A stretch of 5,856 bases of DNA, taken from an uncultured Clostridia bacterium. GTDB taxonomy: Bacteria; Bacillota; Clostridia; Oscillospirales; Oscillospiraceae. The notes under the pieces are model-generated. The model searched no databases and was not told the origin of the DNA. It saw nothing but the letters and a program-made list of their open reading frames with translations. The stretch spans positions 1-5,856 of the forward strand of contig CAMWSZ010000214.1 of the NCBI GenBank assembly GCA_947177005.1. The letters run 5' to 3'. How positions within the stretch are numbered: position 1 is the stretch's first letter; the number at the start of each line of letters is the position of its first letter. The translations under genes and the position numbers were made by a program. This document shows positions 1 to 5,856 of the stretch, piece after piece.

Positions 1-832
1 GGCACCGCCAAGTCCTGGCTCAGCGAACATCTTGCCTCCGCAGTCAACGTGCGATTCCACCCAAGTCGTGCAGGGCACCGCTGGTACGACAGAAGAACAG
101 ATCCGCTATTCCTGGAACTATGCGATGCTGATTGCCAAGGGCCCCTGCCCGGAGGCTATGGTCAAAAGCCCCATTTACCGCTCCATGGAAACCGGCTCCA
201 TTGCCCGTGTGGAAGAGATTTCCAGATGTGCCAGCGAGGTGCAGGACGCCCTCATCTCCATTCTGTCCGAGAAGCGCATCAGTGTGCCGGAGCTGGGCAT
301 CGAGGTCCCCGCCGCGAAAGGCTTCTCCGTCATCGCCACCGCCAATACCCGCGATAAGGGCGTCAACGACATGTCCGCCGCCCTGAAACGCCGGTTTAAT
401 ATTGTGGTGCTGCCTACGCCGTCGGATATGGCTACGGAAATAGATATTGTCCGGACCCGCGTGGCGCAGCTGTCCTCCGGACTGGACCTGAACGCGCAGC
501 AGCCGGAACAGGATACCGTCGAAAAGGTCGTGACCATTTTCCGCGAACTCCGCGCAGGCGCGACGCTGGACGGCAAGCAGAAATTAAAAAGCACCTCCGG
601 CGTCCTCTCCACCGCGGAGGCGATTTCCCTGCTGGCCAACTCCATGGCCCTGGCCGGGAGCTTCGGCGACGGACGCATCTCCGACGGCGACCTTGCCGCC
701 GCTTTGCAGGGGGCCGTGGTCAAGGACGAGGCAGACGACAAGGTCTGCTGGAAAGAATATCTCGAAAATGTCATGAAAAAACGGGGCAGCGGGTGGCTCT
801 CCCTCTACCGCGCCTGCCGGGAGCTGAACTGA
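1..832 (+). CDS. MoxR-type AAA+ ATPase (YehL-like), 5'-truncated, with an apparent frameshift near position 50
   Basis: This is a cytoplasmic AAA+ ATPase of the MoxR class, which works as a ring-shaped remodelling chaperone with a VWA-domain partner. The window opens inside the Walker A loop: frame 1 reads GTAKSWLSEHLASAVN and then loses the family pattern. From position 53, frame 2 carries the rest: DSTQVVQGTAGTTEEQIRY, a Walker B strand ending VEE (209-217), sensor 1 ATAN (335-346) and the arginine-finger-like KRRFN (386-400), ending with TGA at 830-832. Dropping the T at position 50 fuses the frames into AVNGDSTQVVQG, which fits the family pattern, so one gene carries a +1 base. A TTG at 32 opens the downstream frame but is not a credible start, because it would discard the P-loop. 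About 80-90 N-terminal residues lie outside the window. The stop is one base before the DUF5682 start. The family call is firm; whether the gene is functional is unresolved. Confidence 0.88.
   Translation, partial: APPSPGSANILPPQSTCDSTQVVQGTAGTTEEQIRYSWNYAMLIAKGPCPEAMVKSPIYRSMETGSIARVEEISRCASEVQDALISILSEKRISVPELGIEVPAAKGFSVIATANTRDKGVNDMSAALKRRFNIVVLPTPSDMATEIDIVRTRVAQLSSGLDLNAQQPEQDTVEKVVTIFRELRAGATLDGKQKLKSTSGVLSTAEAISLLANSMALAGSFGDGRISDGDLAAALQGAVVKDEADDKVCWKEYLENVMKKRGSGWLSLYRACRELN
46..55 (+). other. Probable single-base insertion (frameshift point) in the ATPase gene
   Basis: Coding similarity switches from frame 1 (up to the Asn codon at 46-48) to frame 2 (from the Asp codon at 53-55). 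The bases between are g-t-g-c at 49-52. Removing T50 gives GGC (Gly), so the protein reads N-G-D-S-T with no residue gained or lost relative to the expected MoxR pattern. No slippery heptamer, downstream stem-loop or internal Shine-Dalgarno is visible, so programmed frameshifting is unlikely. Sequencing or assembly error and true mutation are both possible. Confidence 0.75.
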
Positions 833-833
833 C

Positions 834-3101
834 ATGGGTCCCATATTGTTCGGCGTACGCCACCTGTCCCCGGCGGCGGCGTACCACCTGCGGCGGGCGC
901 TGGACGAGGCCCGGCCCGCACTGGTGCTGGTGGAGGGTCCCAGCGACCTCAGCGATCAGATGAAATGGTTCTGTCATCCGAAGACAAAATTCCCCGCCGC
1001 GATTCTGGCTTACACAAAGGAACCGCCGGTACGGACACTGCTGTATCCGTTGGCGGAGTATTCCCCGGAAATTCAGGCGATTTTGTGGGCTGATGAGCAC
1101 AATGTCAAATGCCGGTTCATGGACCTGCCCTCTGACGTTTTCCTGGGTCTGGAGCATAAATTTCAGATGCCGGAGGAGGAGGAAAATGAGGAGCCCCGTC
1201 AGACCACTGAGACCGTTTACCGGATGCTGGAGACCGTCACCGGCGAGGACCACGAGACCTTCTGGGAACGCACCTTTGAGCAATTGGAGGGAGAGGGCGA
1301 GTATCACGCCGCCTGCAACGCCTTCGGGCAGCAGCTGCGGGAGGCGTCGGAGAACAGCCAGCGGCGGACGGCGGAAAACCTTGTCCGGGAGGCGTACATG
1401 AAACGGGTTATTTCCCGGGCAATCACGGAGGACGGCGTCCCGCCGGAACGGATCTTTTGTGTCTGCGGCTCCTTCCACGTAAAGGGACTGGAGGAGAACG
1501 CGCCGATGACCGATGAGGAGGCGTCGCAGCTGCCCCGCGCCGCTTCCTGCGCGACCCTTATGCCGTATTCCTACTACCGGCTGTCGTCCCGTTCCGGCTA
1601 CGGCGCGGGCAACAAAGCCCCCGCCTATTTTGAACTGCTCTGGCGCGCCCTCCACGACGGCGGGCCGTCAAAAACCGCCTATCTGTACCTGACCCGTCTG
1701 GCGAAGGCCCACAGGAAAGCAGGGAATCTGGTGTCGTCCGCCGAGGTGATTGAGGCCGTGCGGCTGGCGAATACGCTGGCCGCTATGCGGGGCAGCAAAT
1801 ATCCGGTGCTGGCGGATCTGCGGGACGCCGCTATTACCACAATGGGCCATGGGGAATTTTCCGAACTGGCGGTGGCTGTGGCGGATACCGAGATTGGCAC
1901 AAAAATCGGTTCTCTGCCGGAGGGCGTCAGCAGGACGTCGGTGCAGGACGATTTTTACCGGCAATTAAAAGAACTGCGCCTGGAGAAATTCCGTACCGCC
2001 GTTGTGCAGCGTCTGGACCTGGACCTGCGGGAAAAACTGAACGTCAAATCGGAAAAAGCTGCTCTGGCGGATTTGCGGAGATCCTTTTTCCTACACCGTC
2101 TGCGGGTGCTGAATATCCATTTTGCCGTCTTTGTCCCCTCCCGGCAGGACGGCGCGAACTGGGGCGAATACTGGGACCTGTGCTGGACCCCGGAGGCGGA
2201 AATCGAGATCGTCGAGTCCGCGCTCATGGGCGACACCATTGAGGGCGCGGCGGCTTTCGCCCTGAAGGAGCGGGCCGAAAACAGTACCACGATTGCACAG
2301 GCTGCCGCGATTTTTGAGGACGCATTTTTGTGCGGAATGCCCGCCGCCGCGGCCCATGCGCTGTATGTTTTGCAGACGCTTTCCGTAGATGCCGCCGCCC
2401 TGGCCGACGTGGCCGAGACCGCCCAGCGGCTGAGCCTGGCGGTTCGTTACGGCGACCTGCGGCGTTTCGACCCGGCCCCCGTCATCCCGCTGGTGAAGCA
2501 GCTCTATCTCCGGGCCTGCCTGACCCTCCCCGACGCCTGCATCTGTGACGCCAAGGCCGCCCCGGCTATCACAAAAGCCATTGACCAGCTCAACGCCCTC
2601 CAGCTCAGCCACGACTTTCTGGAGGAGGACCGCTGGCTTGCCCTGCTGTCCGAACTGTCCGACCGGGACGATCTCAACACCCGCTGCTCCGGGTTCGCAA
2701 TGGCGGTGCTGCTGGAGCGGGGCGCGGCGGATGAAGACCTGCTGTCCCGGGAAGTGGCGCGGAGACTGTCGCCGGGCGTGCCCGCCGATCTGGGCGCGGG
2801 CTGGTTCGAGGGCCTGGCCGGGAAAAACCGCTACGCGCTGATTGCGCGGCTGTCCCTGTGGCGGCATCTGAGCAGCTATCTGGACAGTCTTGATGATGAG
2901 ACCTTCCGCCGGGCACTGGTGTTTCTGCGCCGCGCCTTCGCGGATTTCAGCCCCGGCGAGAAGAACGATATTGCCGAAAATCTGGCGGAGATCTGGGGCG
3001 TGAACGCGCAGCAGACCGCCGAGCTGCTCATGAACGATGCTACCGCCTCCGAACAGGAGATTCTGGACAGCCTCGACGAGTTCGACTTTGACGACATCTG
3101 A
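834..3101 (+). CDS. DUF5682 family protein (YehM-like) with TIKI/TraB-like N-terminal signature
   Basis: This 755-residue soluble protein has no signal peptide or membrane segment, and its length is close to that of E. coli YehM. The family hallmarks are clear: ILFGVRHLSPAAAYHLRRAL at residues 4-23, LVEGPSD at 32-38, FMDLP at 95-99, REAYMKR at 185-191, CGSFHVKGL at 211-219 and PYSYYRLSSRSGYGAGNKAP at 244-263. Two GxxH motifs (H10, H215), E34 and R185 match the layout of the TIKI/TraB/PrgY/ChaN superfamily, which is my inference. Residues 110-180 are charged and helical. From about 440 the protein looks all-helical, with a conserved-looking block AGWFEGLAGKNRY (655-667) and LRRAFADFSPGEK (698-710). 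The last 11 residues hold six acidic residues. ATG 834 is one base after the ATPase stop, with a modest GGGAG at 819-823, so translational coupling is likely. The molecular function is unknown. It is probably the effector or client of the flanking ATPase-VWA pair. Confidence 0.9.
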   Translation: MGPILFGVRHLSPAAAYHLRRALDEARPALVLVEGPSDLSDQMKWFCHPKTKFPAAILAYTKEPPVRTLLYPLAEYSPEIQAILWADEHNVKCRFMDLPSDVFLGLEHKFQMPEEEENEEPRQTTETVYRMLETVTGEDHETFWERTFEQLEGEGEYHAACNAFGQQLREASENSQRRTAENLVREAYMKRVISRAITEDGVPPERIFCVCGSFHVKGLEENAPMTDEEASQLPRAASCATLMPYSYYRLSSRSGYGAGNKAPAYFELLWRALHDGGPSKTAYLYLTRLAKAHRKAGNLVSSAEVIEAVRLANTLAAMRGSKYPVLADLRDAAITTMGHGEFSELAVAVADTEIGTKIGSLPEGVSRTSVQDDFYRQLKELRLEKFRTAVVQRLDLDLREKLNVKSEKAALADLRRSFFLHRLRVLNIHFAVFVPSRQDGANWGEYWDLCWTPEAEIEIVESALMGDTIEGAAAFALKERAENSTTIAQAAAIFEDAFLCGMPAAAAHALYVLQTLSVDAAALADVAETAQRLSLAVRYGDLRRFDPAPVIPLVKQLYLRACLTLPDACICDAKAAPAITKAIDQLNALQLSHDFLEEDRWLALLSELSDRDDLNTRCSGFAMAVLLERGAADEDLLSREVARRLSPGVPADLGAGWFEGLAGKNRYALIARLSLWRHLSSYLDSLDDETFRRALVFLRRAFADFSPGEKNDIAENLAEIWGVNAQQTAELLMNDATASEQEILDSLDEFDFDDI

Positions 3102-3102
3102 C

Positions 3103-3108
3103 AGGAGA
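3103..3108 (+). promoter_or_regulatory. Ribosome binding site for the VWA gene
   Basis: AGGAGA starts one base after the DUF5682 stop codon and ends seven bases before ATG 3116. It fixes that ATG as the start, and lying between two closely spaced genes it supports one polycistronic transcript. Confidence 0.85.
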
Positions 3109-3115
3109 TTCATAT

Positions 3116-4279
3116 ATGACGCAGGAACAACAAATCGCCCGCTGGCGGCTGATTTTAGGGGCCGAGACACAGGAGGCGTTTACAAATATGGGCGGCGGTG
3201 CTCTGTCCAAGGACGAACTGCTGATGGACGGTGCGCTCAGCGCCATTTACAGCGGCGACGGCAGCGGCGGGGGCTTCGGACGGGGCGCGGGAAAGGGTCC
3301 GTCTTCCCCGCACATCTCCAAATGGCTGGGAGATCTGCGCAGCCTTTTTGATCCGGAAATCGTGGCGGTGGTGCAGAACGACGCCATTGAGCGCAAGGGC
3401 CTTACGCAGCTCCTGCTGGAGCCGGAGTTGCTGGAGGGTCTGGAGCCGGACCTGAATATGGCCTCCACGCTGCTGATGCTCAAGGATCAGATCCCCAAAA
3501 AGTCAAAGGAATCCGCCCGGAAATTTATCCGGAAAATCGTGGAGGAGATCAACAGGATGCTGGAAAACGACATCCGCCGGTCCGTGACGGCGGCGCTGAA
3601 CAAGCGGGCGCATTCACCGCTGCCGTCGGCGTCGGCCATTGATTTTCCGTATACGATCCGGCGAAACCTCCGCAACTATAACCAGGAGTTGCAGACCATT
3701 ATCCCCGAACGGGTCTGGTTCTTTGACCGCTCCAGCCGGGTCAACCGCTGGCATATCATTCTGGACATCGACCAGAGCGGGTCCATGGGACAGTCTATCA
3801 TGTACTCCTCCGTAATGGCCTGCGTGCTGGCGTCCATGAGCGCGGTAAAGACCAGCGTGGTGGCCTTCGACACCCAGATCATGGACCTGACGCCCCTGTG
3901 CGCCGACCCCGTTGATCTGCTGTTCGGGTTCCAAATGGGCGGCGGCACGGACATCGCCAAATCTATTGCGTATTGTCAGGCACTGGTGGAGAGCCCCGCC
4001 AAGACCCTCTTTTTCCTGATCTCCGATCTGGATGAGGGCGGGAACCGTGCGGCGCTGCTGCGGCGTCTGGAGGAGCTGAAGGCGTCGGGGGTGACGTGCG
4101 TGGTGCTGCTGGCGATTGCCGACGGCGGCAGGCCGTACTACGACGCCCAGACCGCCCAGCGCGTGGCGGCAATGGACATCCCCTGCTTTGCCTGCGCGCC
4201 GGAACGCCTGCCGGAACTCATGGAGCGGGCGCTGAAGGGCCAAGGCTTTGAGGGACTGGCCGTGGAGAAAAAACGCTGA
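3116..4279 (+). CDS. VWA domain-containing protein (YehP-like), partner of the MoxR ATPase
   Basis: This 387-residue cytoplasmic protein is close in size to E. coli YehP. Residues 1-45 are helical. A Gly-rich linker (46-62) leads into a helical region, SSPHISKWLGDLRSLF then DAIERKGLTQLLLEPELLE (63-160), typical of this VWA subgroup. The VWA domain spans about 210-375. Its metal-ion-dependent adhesion site is complete: D219-x-S221-x-S223 in LDIDQSGSM, T278 in GGGTDI and D304 in LISDLDEGG. It should therefore bind Mg2+ or a similar ion and an acidic ligand. No signal peptide or membrane helix is seen, unlike BatA/BatB-type VWA proteins. In characterised MoxR-VWA pairs (for example CbbQ/CbbO) the VWA protein links the ATPase to its target, and the same role is inferred here. 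It is the last gene of the operon and is followed directly by a terminator hairpin. Confidence 0.92.
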   Translation: MTQEQQIARWRLILGAETQEAFTNMGGGALSKDELLMDGALSAIYSGDGSGGGFGRGAGKGPSSPHISKWLGDLRSLFDPEIVAVVQNDAIERKGLTQLLLEPELLEGLEPDLNMASTLLMLKDQIPKKSKESARKFIRKIVEEINRMLENDIRRSVTAALNKRAHSPLPSASAIDFPYTIRRNLRNYNQELQTIIPERVWFFDRSSRVNRWHIILDIDQSGSMGQSIMYSSVMACVLASMSAVKTSVVAFDTQIMDLTPLCADPVDLLFGFQMGGGTDIAKSIAYCQALVESPAKTLFFLISDLDEGGNRAALLRRLEELKASGVTCVVLLAIADGGRPYYDAQTAQRVAAMDIPCFACAPERLPELMERALKGQGFEGLAVEKKR

Positions 4280-4284
4280 CAGGC

Positions 4285-4333
4285 AACAAAAAACCGCGGT
4301 GCGCTGCCTGCACCGCGGTTTCTGTTATTTTGC
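4285..4333. terminator. Bidirectional intrinsic terminator between convergent genes
   Basis: A perfect 12-bp inverted repeat, AAACCGCGGTGC (4291-4302) and GCACCGCGGTTT (4310-4321), flanks a 7-base loop. On the - strand the stem is followed by T6-G-T-T (complement of 4285-4290 and beyond), a good U-tract for the exported-protein gene. On the + strand it is followed by TTT-CTG-TTATTTT (4319-4331), a weaker U-tract serving the ATPase-DUF5682-VWA operon. The - strand stop codon (TAA, 4325-4327) lies just upstream of the hairpin. The 45-base gap between the two stop codons contains essentially nothing else. Confidence 0.9.
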
Positions 4334-5698
4334 CCGGAATACGGCCTGTTTAGAAATCGAAACATGATCGACTGGCACGGAGGCATCCGGCATCACCGCG
4401 AACGTGACGTCAAAACCGACGGTCATCGTTTCCTCCTTATTCAGTACCGTCTTATGGCTGCCCAGGGCCACCGTTTGGATATAATACTGTTTGGAAAGTC
4501 CGGCAGAAGCCAGATTAGCGGTGATTCTCGTTTGAATTGCGTTCATGACATCGAACACCGTGTTCGCAGTCACAGAAATCTCCCCGATTTCCGCACACTT
4601 CCCCAACTGCTGGTACATGGCCTGTCCCTCTTGGAAAGCACTGTCTACAGCCGCGTTGCCCTGACCGGTAAAGCGGACCACAGCAGTCAGCTCATTGGTG
4701 GAGCCGGAGGGGATATACGTCTTGCCGGAGGGCAGAGTGTAGGCATTGATGCTCTGGACAGCAACAGTAAACGGCACCTTCAGTTCCATACCGGACCACA
4801 CCTGCGCCGGGAACTGGAAGCTGTAGGAAACCTTGATATCCGTCACTTTTATATTTCTGCTGAGGTATTCGTCTTGGGCGGCATATTCGGTCATTCCTTT
4901 CAAAATGGCGGACTGCATCCCCGCTGCGGTCCAGTCGCTCCACAGCTCGACCGTCAGGCTTTCCGGATTAACCGAGGAGAGGAACGGTCCGAATGTCCGC
5001 CAGATGCCCTGTATGACCATACCGTCCTGTGCGTCGCTGGGCGTACTGCCGGGGTTAATAGAGGGCGGATTCGCGCTGCCGGGATTGATAGAGGGCGGAT
5101 TTACGGTCCCGGGGCTGCCGGGATTGATCGGGGGTGGATTCACGGTCCCGGAACTGCCGGGATTGGACGGAATGACGCTCCCAGTACCGCTGCTAATGCT
5201 CAGGCCGTTCTGTGCGTCCCACTGGTAGTTCCAGCCCAGCTCATCCACGGCCAGCGCCCAGGTCAGGGGGAAATAAGTGATGTCTTTGTAGTTTAGCAGG
5301 GGCCATTGGGCATTTTTGTTGTCAAAGGTTTTTCCGTTGATGACCACCGGGTATCCGGCGGTCGATGCGGTGACGTGTCCCTGTTTTTTTTCGGTTGTGA
5401 CCTCGGTGGTGTAGCTGCCGGCACCAGTACCGGTACGGTCGATGTAGAGAGTTTTGCCGTCCCAGCGGGTGGCAACGCCCAGAAAATCGCAGAGATGATA
5501 CGTCATGGGGAAATAGGTGATGTCCCGATACACCAGCAGGGGATATTTGGGGTACATAGATCCGGTGGCGTTGTAATCCATGCCGTTCAGGGTAACGGTA
5601 TCTGTGCAGACGGCGGCCGTGACATTTGCGGCGTAGGCGGTGGGAGCCAGACCCGCCAGCAGCAGGCAGCAGCAGAGTATACAAAGCAGTTTTCGCAT
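4325..5698 (-). CDS. Exported protein with two copper amine oxidase-like N-terminal repeats, Pro-rich linker and unknown C-terminal domain
   Basis: The 457-residue protein begins with a classic signal peptide: MRK, a Leu/Cys-rich core and a probable cleavage after AYA (residue 23). The three core cysteines do not form a lipobox, so a lipoprotein is unlikely. Two stalk-type repeats follow, VTLNGMDY...YRDITYFPMT...WDGKTLYI (35-86) and VVINGKTF...YKDITYFPLT...WDAQNGLSI (118-168), of the kind annotated 'copper amine oxidase N-terminal domain' in Firmicutes. These are non-enzymatic, and no amine oxidase catalytic domain is present. A linker of NPGS/NPPS repeats (178-218) leads to a C-terminal domain (228-457) that I do not recognise. 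No LPXTG, SLH or transmembrane anchor is visible, so the protein is secreted or non-covalently wall-bound. ATG 5698 is preceded by AGGAGG and a strong promoter. It is monocistronic and convergent with the operon, with no evident functional link to it. Confidence 0.87.
   Translation of the reverse strand: MRKLLCILCCCLLLAGLAPTAYAANVTAAVCTDTVTLNGMDYNATGSMYPKYPLLVYRDITYFPMTYHLCDFLGVATRWDGKTLYIDRTGTGAGSYTTEVTTEKKQGHVTASTAGYPVVINGKTFDNKNAQWPLLNYKDITYFPLTWALAVDELGWNYQWDAQNGLSISSGTGSVIPSNPGSSGTVNPPPINPGSPGTVNPPSINPGSANPPSINPGSTPSDAQDGMVIQGIWRTFGPFLSSVNPESLTVELWSDWTAAGMQSAILKGMTEYAAQDEYLSRNIKVTDIKVSYSFQFPAQVWSGMELKVPFTVAVQSINAYTLPSGKTYIPSGSTNELTAVVRFTGQGNAAVDSAFQEGQAMYQQLGKCAEIGEISVTANTVFDVMNAIQTRITANLASAGLSKQYYIQTVALGSHKTVLNKEETMTVGFDVTFAVMPDASVPVDHVSISKQAVFRAK
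5045..5167 (-). repeat. In-frame tandem repeats encoding the Pro/Gly/Asn linker
   Basis: Read on the + strand, units beginning CTGCCGGG(G/A)TT start at 5046, 5076, 5115 and 5154. The first is 30 bases long, the next two are 39 bases and the last is degenerate. They encode SNPGSSGTVNPPP, INPGSPGTVNPPS and INPGSANPPS, then a partial INPGS. All unit lengths are multiples of three, so copy-number change would lengthen or shorten the linker without breaking the frame. Confidence 0.9.
5189..5602 (-). repeat. Duplicated stalk-type domain (two copies, 240-bp period)
   Basis: The core DITYFP(M/L)T occurs at residues 59-66 and 139-146, exactly 80 residues apart. DNA similarity is still visible between the segments starting at 5263 and 5503 (+ strand), including shared GGGGAAATA(A/G)GTGATGTC and AGCAGGGG. 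Both copies share the pattern of a Val/Ile-rich strand, NG turn, PLL-Y-(R/K)DITYFP and W-W/D-x-x-x-L-x-I. This indicates duplication of one domain, with the copies now diverged. Confidence 0.85.
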
Positions 5699-5706
5699 AA
5701 ACGGTT

Positions 5707-5712
5707 CCTCCT
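5707..5712 (-). promoter_or_regulatory. Ribosome binding site of the exported-protein gene
   Basis: On the - strand the sequence reads AGGAGGAACCGTTT before ATG. This is a full-consensus Shine-Dalgarno eight bases upstream of the start codon. It makes ATG 5698 the clear start and predicts strong translation initiation. Confidence 0.92.
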
Positions 5713-5729
5713 GTCAAATCGTTACAGTC

Positions 5730-5758
5730 ATGATAGCACATTGTTTTACGTATGTCAA
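5730..5758 (-). promoter_or_regulatory. Near-consensus housekeeping (sigma-A/70) promoter with extended -10
   Basis: On the - strand a perfect -35 box TTGACA (5753-5758) is separated by exactly 17 bases from the -10 box TATCAT (5730-5735, five of six consensus bases). TGC immediately precedes the -10 and makes it an extended -10. Initiation is expected near 5723, giving a leader of about 25 bases. That leaves no room for a riboswitch or attenuator. No operator palindrome is obvious across the boxes. Confidence 0.87.
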
Positions 5759-5774
5759 CTATAAAACAGCCGGA

Positions 5775-5856
5775 TCACCGTCTCACCCACCTGCCAAAGA
5801 GTGTTTTTCTGTATCTGAGCAGCTCCTCCTGAGCTCCCAGATGAGTCCCGGCCTTT
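5775..5856 (-). CDS. Possible 3' end of an upstream protein-coding gene (unidentified)
   Basis: The - strand has an open frame entering from the window edge and ending at TGA (5775-5777). It encodes about 26 residues ending EELLRYRKTLFGRWVRR, a composition typical of a charged helical C-terminus. The stop falls 17 bases upstream of the -35 box of the exported-protein gene, which would suit a tandem arrangement. However, another - strand frame is also open until position 5754, and with so short a stretch I cannot prove coding or name a family. No terminator is visible after it. Confidence 0.28.
   Translation of the reverse strand, partial: KAGTHLGAQEELLRYRKTLFGRWVRR

Noticed and set aside
32..832. 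TTG at 32 as the true start of a short ATPase
   Set aside because: It would remove the P-loop, there is no Shine-Dalgarno before it, and the preceding bases encode the matching Walker A helix in frame 1. The frame is a by-product of the frameshift.
771..1655. Long open frame on the - strand opposite the DUF5682 gene
   Set aside because: It has the Arg/Gly/Gln-rich composition expected of an antisense shadow in GC-rich DNA, no domain motif, and it lies fully across well-supported genes.
2091..3170. 359-codon open frame on the - strand
   Set aside because: It is an antisense shadow of the DUF5682 C-terminal region, and the + strand has clear family motifs and a ribosome binding site at its end.
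4364..5296. 310-codon open frame on the + strand
   Set aside because: It is a shadow of the exported-protein gene. Its apparent AGIDRG repeats are just the reverse reading of the Pro-rich linker repeats.
5189..5602. Copper amine oxidase enzyme
   Set aside because: Only the N-terminal stalk-type repeats are present. There is no catalytic domain and no topaquinone motif, so an enzymatic call would be wrong.
5759..5790. Hairpin downstream of the possible partial gene as a terminator (CGG-TGAT-CCG then TTTTAT on the - strand)
   Set aside because: The stem is only three to four base pairs, too weak to call a terminator.
5752..5832. 26-codon + strand ORF starting at ATG 5752
   Set aside because: It has no ribosome binding site and begins across the -35 box of the opposing promoter. 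Its sequence looks arbitrary.

Overview
The window holds a three-gene cytoplasmic operon on the + strand (positions 1-4279). It faces a single gene for an exported protein on the - strand (4325-5698). The DNA is GC-rich with strong GC preference at third codon positions. Ribosome binding sites are AGGAGG-like, and the exported protein has the 'copper amine oxidase-like N-terminal' repeat architecture common in Clostridia and Paenibacillaceae. Together these suggest a GC-rich Firmicute, probably a gut-type Clostridia (Oscillospiraceae-like). That placement is inference; no marker gene is present.

Positions 1-4279 carry, in order, a MoxR-type AAA+ ATPase (5' end cut off by the window), a 755-residue DUF5682 protein and a 387-residue protein with an intact von Willebrand A (VWA) metal site. 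Gaps between genes are 1 and 14 bases, so they are almost certainly cotranscribed. Order and sizes match the uncharacterised yehL-yehM-yehP genes of Escherichia coli. By analogy with other MoxR-VWA pairs, the ATPase and VWA protein probably form a remodelling or metal-insertion chaperone, with the DUF5682 protein as dedicated partner or client. The first 220 residues of the DUF5682 protein carry two GxxH motifs, a Glu and an Arg spaced as in the TIKI/TraB/PrgY/ChaN superfamily. That suggests a metal-dependent hydrolase-like domain under the control of an AAA+/VWA machine, and it is the most interesting point in the window. The ATPase reading frame is broken by one apparent extra base near position 50, which is either a sequence error or a genuine inactivating mutation.

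Positions 4280-4324 are a short convergent gap with a 12-bp perfect hairpin that can terminate transcription from both sides. Positions 4325-5698 (- strand) encode an exported protein with a signal peptide, two stalk-like repeats exactly 80 residues apart, a Pro/Gly/Asn/Ser repeat linker and a C-terminal domain I do not recognise. It has its own near-consensus extended -10 promoter (5730-5758) and a strong ribosome binding site. The last 80 bases may contain the 3' end of another - strand gene, but this is weakly supported. I saw no RNA genes, CRISPR arrays, insertion sequences or attachment sites.
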